29,108 nucleotides of DNA from Phytophthora sp. 'mugwort' (Eukaryota; Oomycota; Peronosporomycetes; Peronosporales; Peronosporaceae). Location of the stretch: positions 1-29,108 of the forward strand of contig JAUCEF010000130.1 of the NCBI GenBank assembly GCA_033558025.1. Direction: 5' to 3'. Of the stretch, positions 9,132 through 17,457 are shown piece after piece; positions within the stretch are counted from its first letter, which is position 1; every line of letters starts with the position of its first letter. The notes under the pieces were generated by a model that worked only from the letters and a program-made list of their open reading frames with translations, did not search any database and was not told the origin of the DNA. The position numbers and the translations under genes were made by a program.

Positions 9132-9723
9132 AATATACTTGAAATTTATTATTTTATTTAATTTTTAATATATACAAAATTAAGAGTTTTTGAATATTAA
9201 TATTCAAGAAAAAATATAAATTTTATTATTTATATTGTAAAAATAATTGAATTATTTTTTTTTTTTCTTAAAGAATATAAAATTTTTTAAAAATTAAAAT
9301 AATTTATATTAAATAATCATATTATTTTTAAAATGTTTTTATATACAATAATAAATATTAATGTAGAATATAATAAAAATGAAATAATAATTATTTAAAG
9401 AGTATTCATTTAACGATTAATCAATAATATTAACTAATAAATTAAAATTATTTAATATTGAGAATGTTTTCTTAATATAAACATTAATTAATCTGTTTAT
9501 GAATATTTTTTTAGGAATAATGGAGTAATTTTAAAATTGAATATTTATAATAATATTTTTATTTTAAACATATAAAACTATATTTATTATAAAATATTAT
9601 AAATCTAAATTTAAATTCCCTTTGATTAAAAAGTATTTTAAATAAAATTTTATTTTTATAACTTGAATTTAATTAATTTCAGATATTATAAAATTTTTTT
9701 GATTTATAATATTTTATAATAAA
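9132..9723. other. Non-coding region between cox2 and trnW, with a 23-bp inverted repeat
   Basis: About 590 bases without a credible ORF or RNA gene on either strand. It holds an 18-base perfect palindrome (9190-9207) inside a 12-bp stem, a 16-base palindrome (9640-9655), and a perfect 23-bp inverted repeat (9583-9605 with 9701-9723). The middle part (about 9400-9540) is less simple in sequence and might hide a divergent RNA, but I found no T-loop, 5S or RNase P motif. Confidence 0.55.
9583..9723. repeat. 23-bp perfect inverted repeat beside trnW
   Basis: Bases 9583-9605 are the exact reverse complement of 9701-9723, with a 95-base loop holding a smaller palindrome. The inner arm ends at the base next to the trnW discriminator (9724), so on the minus strand the structure starts directly after the tRNA 3' end. 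It may be a processing or termination element. Confidence 0.7.
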
Positions 9724-9795
9724 CAGGAAAAATGGGACTTGAACCCATAACAATAATTTTGGAGACTATGATTTTACCAATTAAACTATTTTCCT
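9724..9795 (-). tRNA. trnW: tRNA-Trp (CCA)
   Basis: Acceptor AGGAAAA/TTTTCCT, anticodon stem atagt/attat with loop CTCCAAA giving CCA, T loop TTCAAGT, discriminator G. The CCA anticodon reads only UGG, which fits the standard code. Confidence 0.95.
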
Positions 9796-9825
9796 AAGAC
9801 TTTTAATTTTAATTTAAGAATGCTT

Positions 9826-10441
9826 AAAGATCTCTTCCAGACACAGGTTCCCCTACGACTACCTTGTTACGACTTCATCAAAGTTACTAACCACTTTTTA
9901 GGAATTATAATTTATTTTATAAAAATTTTAAATTATTTTATTTAAATAATTATTAAATTTTATAAAAGAATTAAAAATTATTTTAAAAACAATCAACTTC
10001 CCTGATGTGACGGGCGGTGTGTACAAAGTCCAGTAACATATTCACCGCAGCATGCTGTTCTGCGATTACTAGCGATTCCAACTTCATAAGGGCGAGTTTC
10101 AGCCCTTAATTCGAACTAAGATAATTTTTGAAGATTTGCTCCAACTTATATCATTATTGCTTCTCATTGTAATTATCATTGTAGCACGTGTGTAGCCCAA
10201 CTCATAAGGGCCATGAAGACTTGACGTCATCCCCACCTTCCATTAACCTATCATTAATTTTTTCATTAGAGTACTTTTATCTATTTATAATAAATTAGTA
10301 ACTAATCATAGGGGTTGCGCTCGTTAAAGGATTTAACCAAACATTTCACAACACGAGCTGACGACAGCCATGCAACACCTGTTTTTTATATAAAAATTTT
10401 AAATAAAAATTAGCAAGAGTTGGTAAGGTTCTGCGCGTATT

Positions 10442-10473
<32 letters not shown>

Positions 10474-11332
10474 TAGACTCCCGTCAATTCCTTTGAATTT
10501 CAATCTTGCGATTATACTTTTCAGGCGGAGTGCTTAACGCGTTAGCTGTTATATCTAAAAATTCTAAATATTAGCACTCATCGTTTACAGCATGGACTAC
10601 CGGGGTCTCTAATCCCGTTCGCTACCCAAGCTTTCGTTTCTCAGTGTCAGTATATACCCAGATAATTGCCTTCGCCATAGGTCTTCCTTCTATTATCAAC
10701 GTATTTTATCACTCCAATAGAAATTCCATTATCCTCTATTTATACTCCAGTTTATCAGTTTTGAAAAAATGTATAAAGTTGAGCTTTAATTTGTTTCTTT
10801 CAACTTAAAAAACTACCTACAAACCCTTTACGCCTAATCATCCCGAATAATGCTCGCTCCTCCCGTATTACCGCGGCTGCTGGCACGGGTATTAGCCGGA
10901 ACTTCTTTTTTAAGTACTGTCATTTTCCTCCTTAATGAAAGAGCTTTACAACCTAATTAGCCGTCATCACCCACTCGGTATTGCTGGATCAAGCTTCCGC
11001 TCATTGTCCAAAATTCCCCACTGCTGCCTTTAAAAAAGTTTGGGCCGTGTCTCAGTCCCAATGTGGCTGATCATTCTTTCAAACCAGCTAAAGATAATAG
11101 GCTTGGTTGTCTATTAAACTACCAACTACCATAATCTTGCGCAAACTCATCTTTTAACGTTAAAAACTTTAATTAATTTATTCAGTATTTTTATAAAAAT
11201 AATTATTCTGAATTAAAAGGTAGATAATTCACGTGTTACTCACCCGTTCGCTATGTTTTAAAAACATTCAACTTGCATGTGTTAAGCATACCGATAGCAT
11301 TTATTCTGAGCCAGGATCAAACTCTATTTAAG
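9826..11332 (-). rRNA. rns: Small-subunit (16S-like) rRNA
   Basis: The plus strand shows the complements of universal SSU motifs. The 5' region GAGTTTGATCCTGGCTCAG is complementary to about 11307-11325. The 530-loop region is complementary near 10860-10890 (ACCGCGGCTGCTGGCAC on plus). The 900 region reads CCGTCAATTCCTTTGAATTT near 10482, the 1400 region GACGGGCGGTGTGTACA near 10008, and the 3' region TACCTTGTTACGACTT near 9860. The length of about 1.5 kb is bacterial-like, with AT-rich variable loops (for example 9900-9985 and 11160-11220). Ends are estimated from motif positions; no anti-Shine-Dalgarno tail is seen at the 3' end. No intron or fragmentation is evident. Confidence 0.97.
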
Positions 11333-11694
11333 TTTTATATTAATTATTTAATATTAATTTTTAAAATAACAAATATTTAAAAATTTAATATTATAACATT
11401 CTTATATTAATTTTTGTCTTATTGTCTTATATTGTCTTATATTGTCTTATATTGTCTTATATTGTCTTAAAGGATTAAAATTTTTTAATTTTTAAAAATT
11501 CAATTAGTTATTAATAAAAATTTCTTTGTATCACGAAAAAAAAATATTATTTTTTGAAAAGGATCCCCCCCTAAATATGTTTTTGAATTTTTTGTTGAAA
11601 AGATAAATATCTTTTTAACTTAACTATTTAAAGATATTTTATCTTTTTATCCTTTTTTTAATTTGTTTATCCTTTTTTTTTTTTAGATCTTTAT
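11333..11694. other. Spacer upstream of rns, no gene
   Basis: The region lies between the rns 5' end and trnY. It contains a 10-bp tandem repeat, an isolated GGATCCCCCCC tract at 11561-11571 (striking in such AT-rich DNA), and two hairpins built on the same words (aaaagat...atctttt near 11598-11616, and aaagatattttatcttt near 11630-11647). No ORF was found. As the upstream spacer of the rRNA it could hold a promoter, but I recognise no motif. Confidence 0.5.
11421..11469. repeat. 10-bp tandem repeat (ATTGTCTTAT), 4.9 copies
   Basis: Four perfect copies plus a nine-base fifth copy of ATTGTCTTAT, preceded by a degenerate TTTGTCTT at 11413-11420. It sits about 90 bases upstream of the rns 5' end. 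The identity of the copies suggests recent slippage, so copy number probably varies between strains. Confidence 0.95.
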
Positions 11695-11778
11695 TGGAGA
11701 AAGTAGGATTTGAACCTACGTAGAAAATATTTCAACAAATTTACAGTCTGCCGCTTTTAACCACTCAGCCATTTCTCC
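11695..11778 (-). tRNA. trnY: tRNA-Tyr (GUA)
   Basis: Class II tRNA of 84 bases with acceptor GGAGAAA/TTTCTCC, anticodon loop CTGTAAA giving GTA, a long variable arm, T loop TTCAAAT and discriminator A. The long arm is the bacterial state for tRNA-Tyr. Confidence 0.95.
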
Positions 11779-11795
11779 TAAAGATATTTTAAATA

Positions 11796-11867
11796 TGTGA
11801 TTAATGGGATTTGAACCCATAATATTTACTTGGAAGATAAAGGATTTACCAATTAATCTATAATCAC
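11796..11867 (-). tRNA. trnG: tRNA-Gly (UCC)
   Basis: Acceptor GTGATTA/TAATCAC, anticodon stem tttat/gtaaa with loop CTTCCAA giving TCC, T arm atggg/cccat. It lies 17 bases from trnY on the same strand. Confidence 0.94.
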
Positions 11868-11928
11868 GTATATTTTTATTGTTTAAAAAATGTTTATTAT
11901 TGTTTTAAAAAAGAAAAAGTGGAATAAA

Positions 11929-12489
11929 TTAATCCACTATTTCATAAGTATCAGGATCTAATCGATCGATATCATCTATACGTTCACCTGTTTCAACATC
12001 TAAATAATGAAAATATCTATATAGATTCAGAGGATTTCCAGATCTTGTAATTTTTCTTTTTGGTGGTTTTGGTAAAGAGTCACTATCTGAATCAAAATTT
12101 AAATCAGTTGAAAAATTACTAGGAAAATCGCTTGGGAAATTGTCGCTATCAAAAAAAAAAGCATCTAGAAATAAATAAAACAAAAAAGATAAAAAAAAAA
12201 AAACGAAAATAGTTGGCATATTATCGTCAATTCTTTTTAAAATACTTTTAGGTTTTTCTTCTTTTTTTAAAGCAGCTTCCTCAGCCTCAGTCTCTAAATC
12301 TATAAAATCTTCTAATAAAGTTATTTCAAGAGGTAAAAGAATTAAAATAAATTTAAAAATATTTTGAAAAAATTTAGGATGTATTTTTAATATATCTTGT
12401 ATAATTTTATATAGATTATAAGCAAAAAATATCCTTTTAATAATGTTAAAAAAAATCATAATTTTTATAAAGAAGTAAATAAATGTCAA
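11929..12489 (-). CDS. Hypothetical membrane protein, orf186
   Basis: I do not recognise this 186-residue protein. It has a hydrophobic N-terminal part (residues 1-58), an acidic linker DLETEAEEAALKKEEKPKSI, a strong transmembrane helix at about 91-113 (rich in Phe), and a polar C-terminal tail. The tail contains a Ser/Asp/Phe-rich low-complexity stretch (about 114-140) and ends in VETGERIDDIDRLDPDTYEI. Its codons are less AT-driven than those of nearby ribosomal genes, as for orf137, which also has one membrane helix and a soluble tail. It lies between two tRNA-Gly genes. Several ATG codons are possible starts; the first is used here. Function unknown. Confidence 0.65.
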   Translation of the reverse strand: MTFIYFFIKIMIFFNIIKRIFFAYNLYKIIQDILKIHPKFFQNIFKFILILLPLEITLLEDFIDLETEAEEAALKKEEKPKSILKRIDDNMPTIFVFFFLSFLFYLFLDAFFFDSDNFPSDFPSNFSTDLNFDSDSDSLPKPPKRKITRSGNPLNLYRYFHYLDVETGERIDDIDRLDPDTYEIVD

Positions 12490-12559
12490 TACTAATATTA
12501 TTCCCTAATTAAAAAATGGAAATACCAAATACTGCCTTTGGGTACATTTATTTGAATTA

Positions 12560-12631
12560 AGCAAAAAAAGGGATTTGAACCCTCAACATTAACCTTGGCA
12601 AGGTTATACTCTACCATTGAGCTATTTTTGC
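12560..12631 (-). tRNA. trnG: tRNA-Gly (GCC)
   Basis: Acceptor GCAAAAA/TTTTTGC, D stem gctc/gagt, anticodon stem taacc/ggtta with loop TTGCCAA giving GCC, T loop TTCAAAT. Discriminator T is usual for bacterial-type tRNA-Gly. It is the second Gly isoacceptor in the window and reads GGY. Confidence 0.94.
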
Positions 12632-12644
12632 TAATAAATTATTT

Positions 12645-13172
12645 TTATAATAAAAATAGTGAATTTAATAATAAAAATAATTCATAATGATTTTTTGCAT
12701 TTGTATGAATAGAAACATCTATTGGAGGTATATCTTTGAATTTTAAAAATTCAGTTTTTAATTCAAAAAAATCTAAAATATTTCGAATTTGAAAATTTAA
12801 AATATTTTGATTTTTAAAATTAAAATTTATTTTAGTTAAATTTTGAAAAAGAAAAATCAAAATTTTTTCTAAAAAATTAAAAATATTTTTTTTTCTTAAA
12901 GTTATTTTACAACCTATAATTGAATTTTTTTTGATTTTTAAAAAAATATTATTTTTTTTTGATTTTGTTATTATAGGTTTTTGATTTGTTATTAATTTTA
13001 AAAGTAAAATTATATTAATTAATTTTTTTTTTTCAATATTAGCGTTTTTAAAACCAATATTTAAACATATTTTACTTATTTTAGGTATTTCAAATATATT
13101 TTTAAAATTTAATTTTGTTAAAAGATCGTATATAGTAATATTTTGATAATGGATTTGTAAATTTTTTTTCAT
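12645..13172 (-). CDS. rpl5: Ribosomal protein uL5 (L5)
   Basis: Large-subunit protein of the central protuberance that contacts 5S rRNA in bacteria. The 175 residues match the family: FEIPKISKICLNIGFKNA near residues 25-45, the region LKLITNQKPIITKSKKN, IGCKITLRKKN, and the C-terminal DIPPIDVSIHTNAKNHYE. The gene lies six bases after rpl14. In the bacterial-like order this pair should lie between rpl16 and rps14, but here it is on the other side of rnl. A 5S-binding protein fits with the possible rrn5 in the window. Confidence 0.93.
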   Translation of the reverse strand: MKKNLQIHYQNITIYDLLTKLNFKNIFEIPKISKICLNIGFKNANIEKKKLINIILLLKLITNQKPIITKSKKNNIFLKIKKNSIIGCKITLRKKNIFNFLEKILIFLFQNLTKINFNFKNQNILNFQIRNILDFFELKTEFLKFKDIPPIDVSIHTNAKNHYELFLLLNSLFLL

Positions 13173-13178
13173 ATATTT

Positions 13179-13550
13179 TTATAAAATATTTGAAGCTAAT
13201 GCTAATATTTTGAAATTTTTTTTCTTCCGAAATTCAGAAGTAATCGGACCAAATATACGTGTTCCTAGGGGTTTATTTTGATTATTTAAAATAATTATAC
13301 AATTTTTATCAAATTTTATTATATTACCTATTGTACTTTTTTTTTGATATGTTGTATGTATAATTAAAGCTTTAAATAAATCTCCTTTAATTATTTTAAT
13401 TTTTTTTTTTTGATTTAAACGTAATTTTTTAGCAGAAATTAAAATTGTATCCCCAATTTTTCCAATTTTTTTTTTATAAATTTTTATACATTGTCCTATT
13501 TTAATACCACTATTATCATTTACTTTTAATTTAGTTTGAATTTGAATCAT
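13179..13550 (-). CDS. rpl14: Ribosomal protein uL14 (L14)
   Basis: Large-subunit protein of 123 residues, the normal length. It starts MIQIQTKLKVNDNSGIKIGQCIKIYKKK, the standard uL14 N-terminus, and has GDLFKALIIHTTYQKKS, then FDKNCIIILNNQNKPLGTRIFGPITSEFR in the conserved C-terminal half, ending ILALASNIL. It is the first gene of a two-gene rpl14-rpl5 unit preceded by trnfM (minus-strand order). Confidence 0.96.
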   Translation of the reverse strand: MIQIQTKLKVNDNSGIKIGQCIKIYKKKIGKIGDTILISAKKLRLNQKKKIKIIKGDLFKALIIHTTYQKKSTIGNIIKFDKNCIIILNNQNKPLGTRIFGPITSEFRKKKNFKILALASNIL

Positions 13551-13572
13551 AAATTATATATTAATTTTAAAA

Positions 13573-13644
13573 TGATGAGAGTAGGATTTGAACCTACATC
13601 TTCAGATTATGAGCCTGATAAGTTACCTATTACTCTATCTCATC
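13573..13644 (-). tRNA. trnfM: tRNA-Met (CAU), probably the initiator
   Basis: Acceptor GATGAGA/TCTCATC, anticodon stem tcagg/tctga with loop CTCATAA, T stem gtagg/cctac. The run GAGTAATAGGTAACTTATCAGG resembles the D arm and anticodon arm of bacterial initiator tRNA (GGAGCAGC..GGTAGCTCGTCGGG), which favours fMet. A first C-A mismatch, typical in bacteria, is absent. The assignment among the three CAU tRNAs is inference. Confidence 0.9.
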
Positions 13645-13662
13645 TTATATTTTCTTCCTTTT

Positions 13663-13737
13663 TCGGAAGAAAAGGATTTGAACCTTTGATCTTCTGTTCC
13701 CAAAACAGACGCATTAGCCAGACTATGCTACCTTCCG
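13663..13737 (-). tRNA. trnP: tRNA-Pro (UGG)
   Basis: Acceptor CGGAAGG/TCTTCCG, anticodon stem tctgt/acaga with loop TTTGGGA giving TGG, T loop TTCAAAT, discriminator A. Confidence 0.95.
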
Positions 13738-13749
13738 TTTAAAGATAAT

Positions 13750-13821
13750 TAATGATGGTAGGATTTGAACCTACAACATTAGGATTATGATTCCCACGCT
13801 CTACCATTAAACTACATCATC
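13750..13821 (-). tRNA. trnM: tRNA-Met (CAU), probably the elongator
   Basis: Acceptor GATGATG/CATCATT, D stem gttt/gagc, anticodon stem tggga/tccta with loop ATCATAA giving CAT, T stem gtagg/cctac, discriminator A. It is taken as the elongator because the other two CAU tRNAs look like initiator and Ile types. Confidence 0.9.
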
Positions 13822-13845
13822 TTATTAATACTTTATTAATAAAAT

Positions 13846-13934
13846 AAGTCGAAGTGGGATTTGAACCCACGAGTTAATAAATTAACTGATAGTTTAGCAA
13901 ACTACTGCCTTAAACCTGACTTGGCTATTCGACC
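13846..13934 (-). tRNA. trnS: tRNA-Ser (GCU)
   Basis: Class II tRNA with a long variable arm, acceptor GGTCGAA/TTCGACT (first pair G-T), anticodon stem gtagt/actat with loop TTGCTAA giving GCT, T stem gtggg/cccac. The discriminator would be T, unusual for Ser, so the exact ends are uncertain by a base. Confidence 0.93.
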
Positions 13935-13946
13935 TAAAATATAAAA

Positions 13947-14018
13947 CTTCTTTGATAGGATTTGAACCTACAACCTAATGGTTAACAGCCATTTGCTCTA
14001 CCGTTGAGCTACAAAGAA
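13947..14018 (-). tRNA. trnN: tRNA-Asn (GUU)
   Basis: Acceptor TTCTTTG/CAAAGAA, D stem gctc/gagc, anticodon stem aatgg/ccatt with loop CTGTTAA giving GTT, discriminator G. It is the last of five tRNAs between rnl and rpl14. Confidence 0.95.
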
Positions 14019-14034
14019 ATAATTATATTTTAAT

Positions 14035-14328
14035 TTTTAAAACTTTTAGTATTTTTAAGCTAAATATTTTACAATACTTATACTTAAAACCTATTAATGT
14101 AATCATCTTTTACAGTTTTTATATGAAAAATTTTTAAGAATGGTTTCTTACTTAGATGCTTTCAGTAATTATCCAAAATAAATTTAGCTACTCGGCTATG
14201 CCTCTCAACAACCGATACACCAGAGATTTACCCTTCTCGGTCCTCTCGTACTAGAGTTAGATTCTTGCATTTTTCAAAATATCTATAGAAGATAGGAACC
14301 AAACTGTCTCACGACGTTCTAAACCCAA

Positions 14329-14368
<40 letters not shown>

Positions 14369-14446
14369 AACCTTCTTCAGCTCCAGGATGTGATGAGTCG
14401 ACATCGAGGTGCCAAACGACTCCGTCGATAGGAGCTCTTAGGAGTC

Positions 14447-14489
<43 letters not shown>

Positions 14490-14925
14490 AATCTTTCCAC
14501 AAAGAATTATCGGATCACTATGACCGACTTTCGTCCCTGTTTGATATGTCTATCTTACAGTCAAGCAAGCTTTTACCATTATGCTCTACAATTGATAATA
14601 TTATCCAATTTGAGCTTACCTTTGTACACCTCCGTTACTCTTTAGGAGGTGACCGCCCCAGTCAAACTACCAACCATACAATGTCTATTTAAAAAATATT
14701 AGTTATTTATTTTAATAAGAGTGGTATTTCAAGAATATCTATACAATTTACTAGCGTAAAGGTTTAAAAGATTACCACTTATACTACACATATTAGATAA
14801 AATAACAATATAAAGATGTAGTAAAGGTTCACGGGGTCTTTCCGTCTAACTATAGAAAATCCGCATCTTCACGGATAATTCAAATTCACTGAGTCTATAT
14901 TGGAGACAGCGGGGATGTCGTTACA

Positions 14926-14982
<57 letters not shown>

Positions 14983-15040
14983 GAGTTACGGCCGCCGTTT
15001 ACTGGGACTTCCATTTAATGCGCAAACATTTCCTTTTAAT

Positions 15041-15078
<38 letters not shown>

Positions 15079-16670
15079 GTTACCATTTAGCAGAGTCCTA
15101 AGTTTTTATTAAACAGTCGCAACCCCCTATTTTGTGACACCTAATTATTAAAAATAATTAGGTACTTTTTATCCCGAAGTTACAAAGTCATTTTGCCGAG
15201 TTCCTTCAATATAGTTCTCTCATTCACCTTAGTCTACTCGACCTATCCACCTGTGTCGGTTTAGGGTACGGTTTTTAATTAAAAAAGCTATTTCCTGAAA
15301 AATTAAAAATTTTTGTCACTTTTTTAAAAAAATTTAATTTAAAAATTATCCCATCAAAATCTGCTTTCGTCAAATCTTTCTTAGGGGCCGTTTCACTCTA
15401 TGTAATACATCTTAACATAGAAACCCTTGGATTTACGGTGATAACGATTTATATTCGTTATTTTTTGTTACTAATGCCAGCATTTTCTTTTCTGATATCT
15501 TCAACATATTTCACAATATATCTTTATTAACATACAGAATGTTCCGCTACCGTTTTATTAAAAATAAAACTTGCCGCTTCGGTAAATTTCTTAAGTCTCG
15601 ATACATTTTAGGCGCAAAAAAACTAGACCAATGAGCTATTACGCTTTCTTTAAAGGATGGCTGCTTCCAAGCCTACCTATGGGTTGTAATCATTTTTTCA
15701 CTTCCTTTTTCACTTAGAATATTATTTAGAGACCTTAGCGATCAATCTGGGCTGTTTCCCTTTTGACAAAAGACCTTAGCGCCTAATGTCTGTCTATTTA
15801 AATTACTTTTTTTTGTATTCGGAGTTTCCAAGAATTCAGTAAGTTTTTACACCCCCTAGCTCAATGAGTGCTCTACCCCAAAAAAAGATTTTAAATGCTC
15901 TACTTCAATAGATTTCGCGGAAAACCAGCTATCTCTGAGTTTGATTAGCCTTTCACTCCTAACCACAAATCATCTCCATATTTTGCCACATATGTGAGTT
16001 CGATCCTTCAAATAGTTTTACCTATTTTTCAATCTGTTCATGGTTAGATCACTCAGTTTCGGGTCTTATTTATATAACTAAAAAGCTTTTTAAAACTTGA
16101 TTTATCTACGCCTACTTTATTAAATTAAGCTTGCTATAAAAATAAACTTGCTGGCCCATTATGCAAAAGGTACACTGTTACTTTTTAAAAAAGTTTCAAT
16201 TGATTGTTAACATTAAGTTTCAGAATTATTTCAAACTCAAAAGTTCTTTTTCACCTTTCCTTTACAGTACTTGTCCACTATCGATCATTAATTTTTAAAA
16301 GGTTTTGAGGGTGGTTCCCCAATATTCAAAAAGGCTTACACATAACCCTTTTTACTATTATAAAAACAATTATTATTCTACAGGACTTTCACCTTTTTAA
16401 GTAAATTTTTCAAAATTTTTCAAATATTTTTTTATTTTTATAAACCTAATTTCCATTTTCACTCGTCATTACTAACGGAATCTCGTTTGATTTTTTTAAC
16501 AGTTACTTAGATATTTCAATTCACTGTTTTTAAAATTTTCACAAAAAAAAAGTTTTCTTTAGGAAATTTTTATTTCAAAATAAAATATTATTTAATAAAA
16601 CTTTTCGCATTTTTTACGTCCTAAAAATCAAATTAATGCCAAGGCATCCACTTAATGCTTTTATTATTAT
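14035..16670 (-). rRNA. rnl: Large-subunit (23S-like) rRNA
   Basis: The plus strand carries complements of universal LSU motifs. The sarcin-ricin and nearby 3' region is at about 14230-14270 (TCGGTCCTCTCGTACTAGAG). The peptidyl-transferase region is at 14395-14520 (TCGACATCGAGGTGCCAAAC, then GCCTGTTATCCCCGGAGTACC). The 2250 region is at about 14920-15060. The 5' end GTGGATGCCTTGGCAT is at about 16633-16650. The length of about 2.6 kb is bacterial-like, with shrunken AT-rich expansion segments. The 3' end is near TACTAAAAGTTTT on the minus strand. No intron was noticed. Ends are approximate. Confidence 0.97.
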
Positions 16671-16676
16671 TTATAC

Positions 16677-16698
16677 TTAAACCATATAAATGGTTTAA
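16677..16698. other. Hairpin between rps4 and rnl
   Basis: A perfect 9-bp stem (16677-16685 with 16690-16698) and 4-base loop lie four bases after the last stop of the ribosomal protein cluster and just before the rnl 5' end on the minus strand. A good candidate for an mRNA 3' end or rRNA 5' processing site. Confidence 0.5.
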
Positions 16699-16702
16699 AT
16701 TT

Positions 16703-17455
16703 TTATTTTTTTTTCAAATATTCATTAATTAATTTTAAATTTAAATGAAAAGGATATAAAATTGTTTTATAAGAAGGTTCTTTAAAAAACATACCTGTTT
16801 TTATTTTTTTATTTCTATGTAAATAAGAAGTTATTAAAGGTTTTGATGGTTTTTTTTCACCTAAAATATAATAAATATTATTTTTATAAGAATATTTGTT
16901 ATTTTTTTGATAAGGATATTTATTATAACGTTTATAAGAAGAAGAATATTTATTCTTTTCTTGATTAAAATGCTGTTTATAAAATTTTTTATCTCCTTTC
17001 AAACTATTATTTTTTTGAAAATTTCTAGTTCTTTGAAAACCTTCATTTTTTTGAAAATTTCTATTTTTTTGAAAACCTTCATTTTTTTGAAAATTTCTAT
17101 TTTTTTGAAAATTTCTATTTTTTTGAAAACCTTCATTTTTTTGAAAATTTCTATTTTTTTGAAAACCTTCATTTTTTTGAAAATTTCTATTTTTTTGAAA
17201 ACCTTCATTTTTTTGAAAATTTCTAGTTCTTTGAAAACCTTCATTTTTTTGAAAATTTCTAGTTCTTTGAAAATCTTCGTTTTTTTGAAAATTTCTAGTT
17301 CTTTGAAAATCTTCGTTTTTTTGAGAATTTTTATTTTTTTGAAAATTTCTATTTTTTTGAAAACCTTCGTTTTTTTGAGAATTTCTATTTTTTTGAAAAC
17401 CCTCGTTTTTTTGAGAATTTTTATTTCTTTGAAAATTTTTATTATCCTTTTGCAT
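16703..17455 (-). CDS. rps4: C-terminal part of ribosomal protein S4, with hexapeptide repeats
   Basis: A frame of 250 residues. Residues 1 to about 150 are about two dozen copies of a hexapeptide, FQKNEG or FQKNRN with variants FQRTRN and QKNED. A Lys/Tyr/Asn-rich linker follows (about 155-200), then the tail KPLITSYLHRN, KKIKTGMFFKEPSY, TILYPFHLNLKLINEYLKKK. That tail resembles the C-terminus of mitochondrial-type S4 (SYL-N-K-GIFL-P-EIPYP-LNL-L-EFY). The frame begins two bases after the stop of the S4-domain ORF, and one extra A at the junction would fuse them. So I read it as the far end of rps4, whose linker has expanded by repeats. It might instead be translated separately by re-initiation. 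Confidence 0.6.
   Translation of the reverse strand: MQKDNKNFQRNKNSQKNEGFQKNRNSQKNEGFQKNRNFQKNKNSQKNEDFQRTRNFQKNEDFQRTRNFQKNEGFQRTRNFQKNEGFQKNRNFQKNEGFQKNRNFQKNEGFQKNRNFQKNRNFQKNEGFQKNRNFQKNEGFQRTRNFQKNNSLKGDKKFYKQHFNQEKNKYSSSYKRYNKYPYQKNNKYSYKNNIYYILGEKKPSKPLITSYLHRNKKIKTGMFFKEPSYKTILYPFHLNLKLINEYLKKK
17017..17438. repeat. 18/36-bp coding minisatellite in rps4
   Basis: Tandem 18-base units, often paired as 36-base units, each with TTTTTTGAAAA followed by a variable part (plus strand). The units encode the FQKNxx hexapeptide on the minus strand. Because the unit is a multiple of three and lacks stops, shadow frames on both strands are also open. Copies at the 17020-17240 end are nearly identical, while those toward 17440 are more varied, which suggests recent expansion at one end. 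Confidence 0.95.
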
Positions 17456-17457
17456 AT

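Noticed and set aside
9400..9540. Possible tmRNA or RNase P RNA in the cox2-trnW spacer
   Set aside because: tmRNA is known in oomycete mitochondria, but I found no T-loop with TTCGA/TTCAA or other diagnostic motif on either strand.
13536..13742. 68-codon plus-strand frame with peptides such as RVGFEPTSS and RKGFEPLIF
   Set aside because: These peptides are the typical translation of antisense tRNA T-arms (GGATTTGAACC); the frame covers trnfM and trnP.
15270..15360. Possible intron or insertion in rnl
   Set aside because: The AT-rich stretch sits in a region of variable LSU helices and is too short for an intron; conserved motifs on both sides are continuous.
16999..17244. 81-codon second minus-strand frame with MKVFKELEIFKK repeats
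   Set aside because: Another shadow of the same minisatellite, without the S4 tail.
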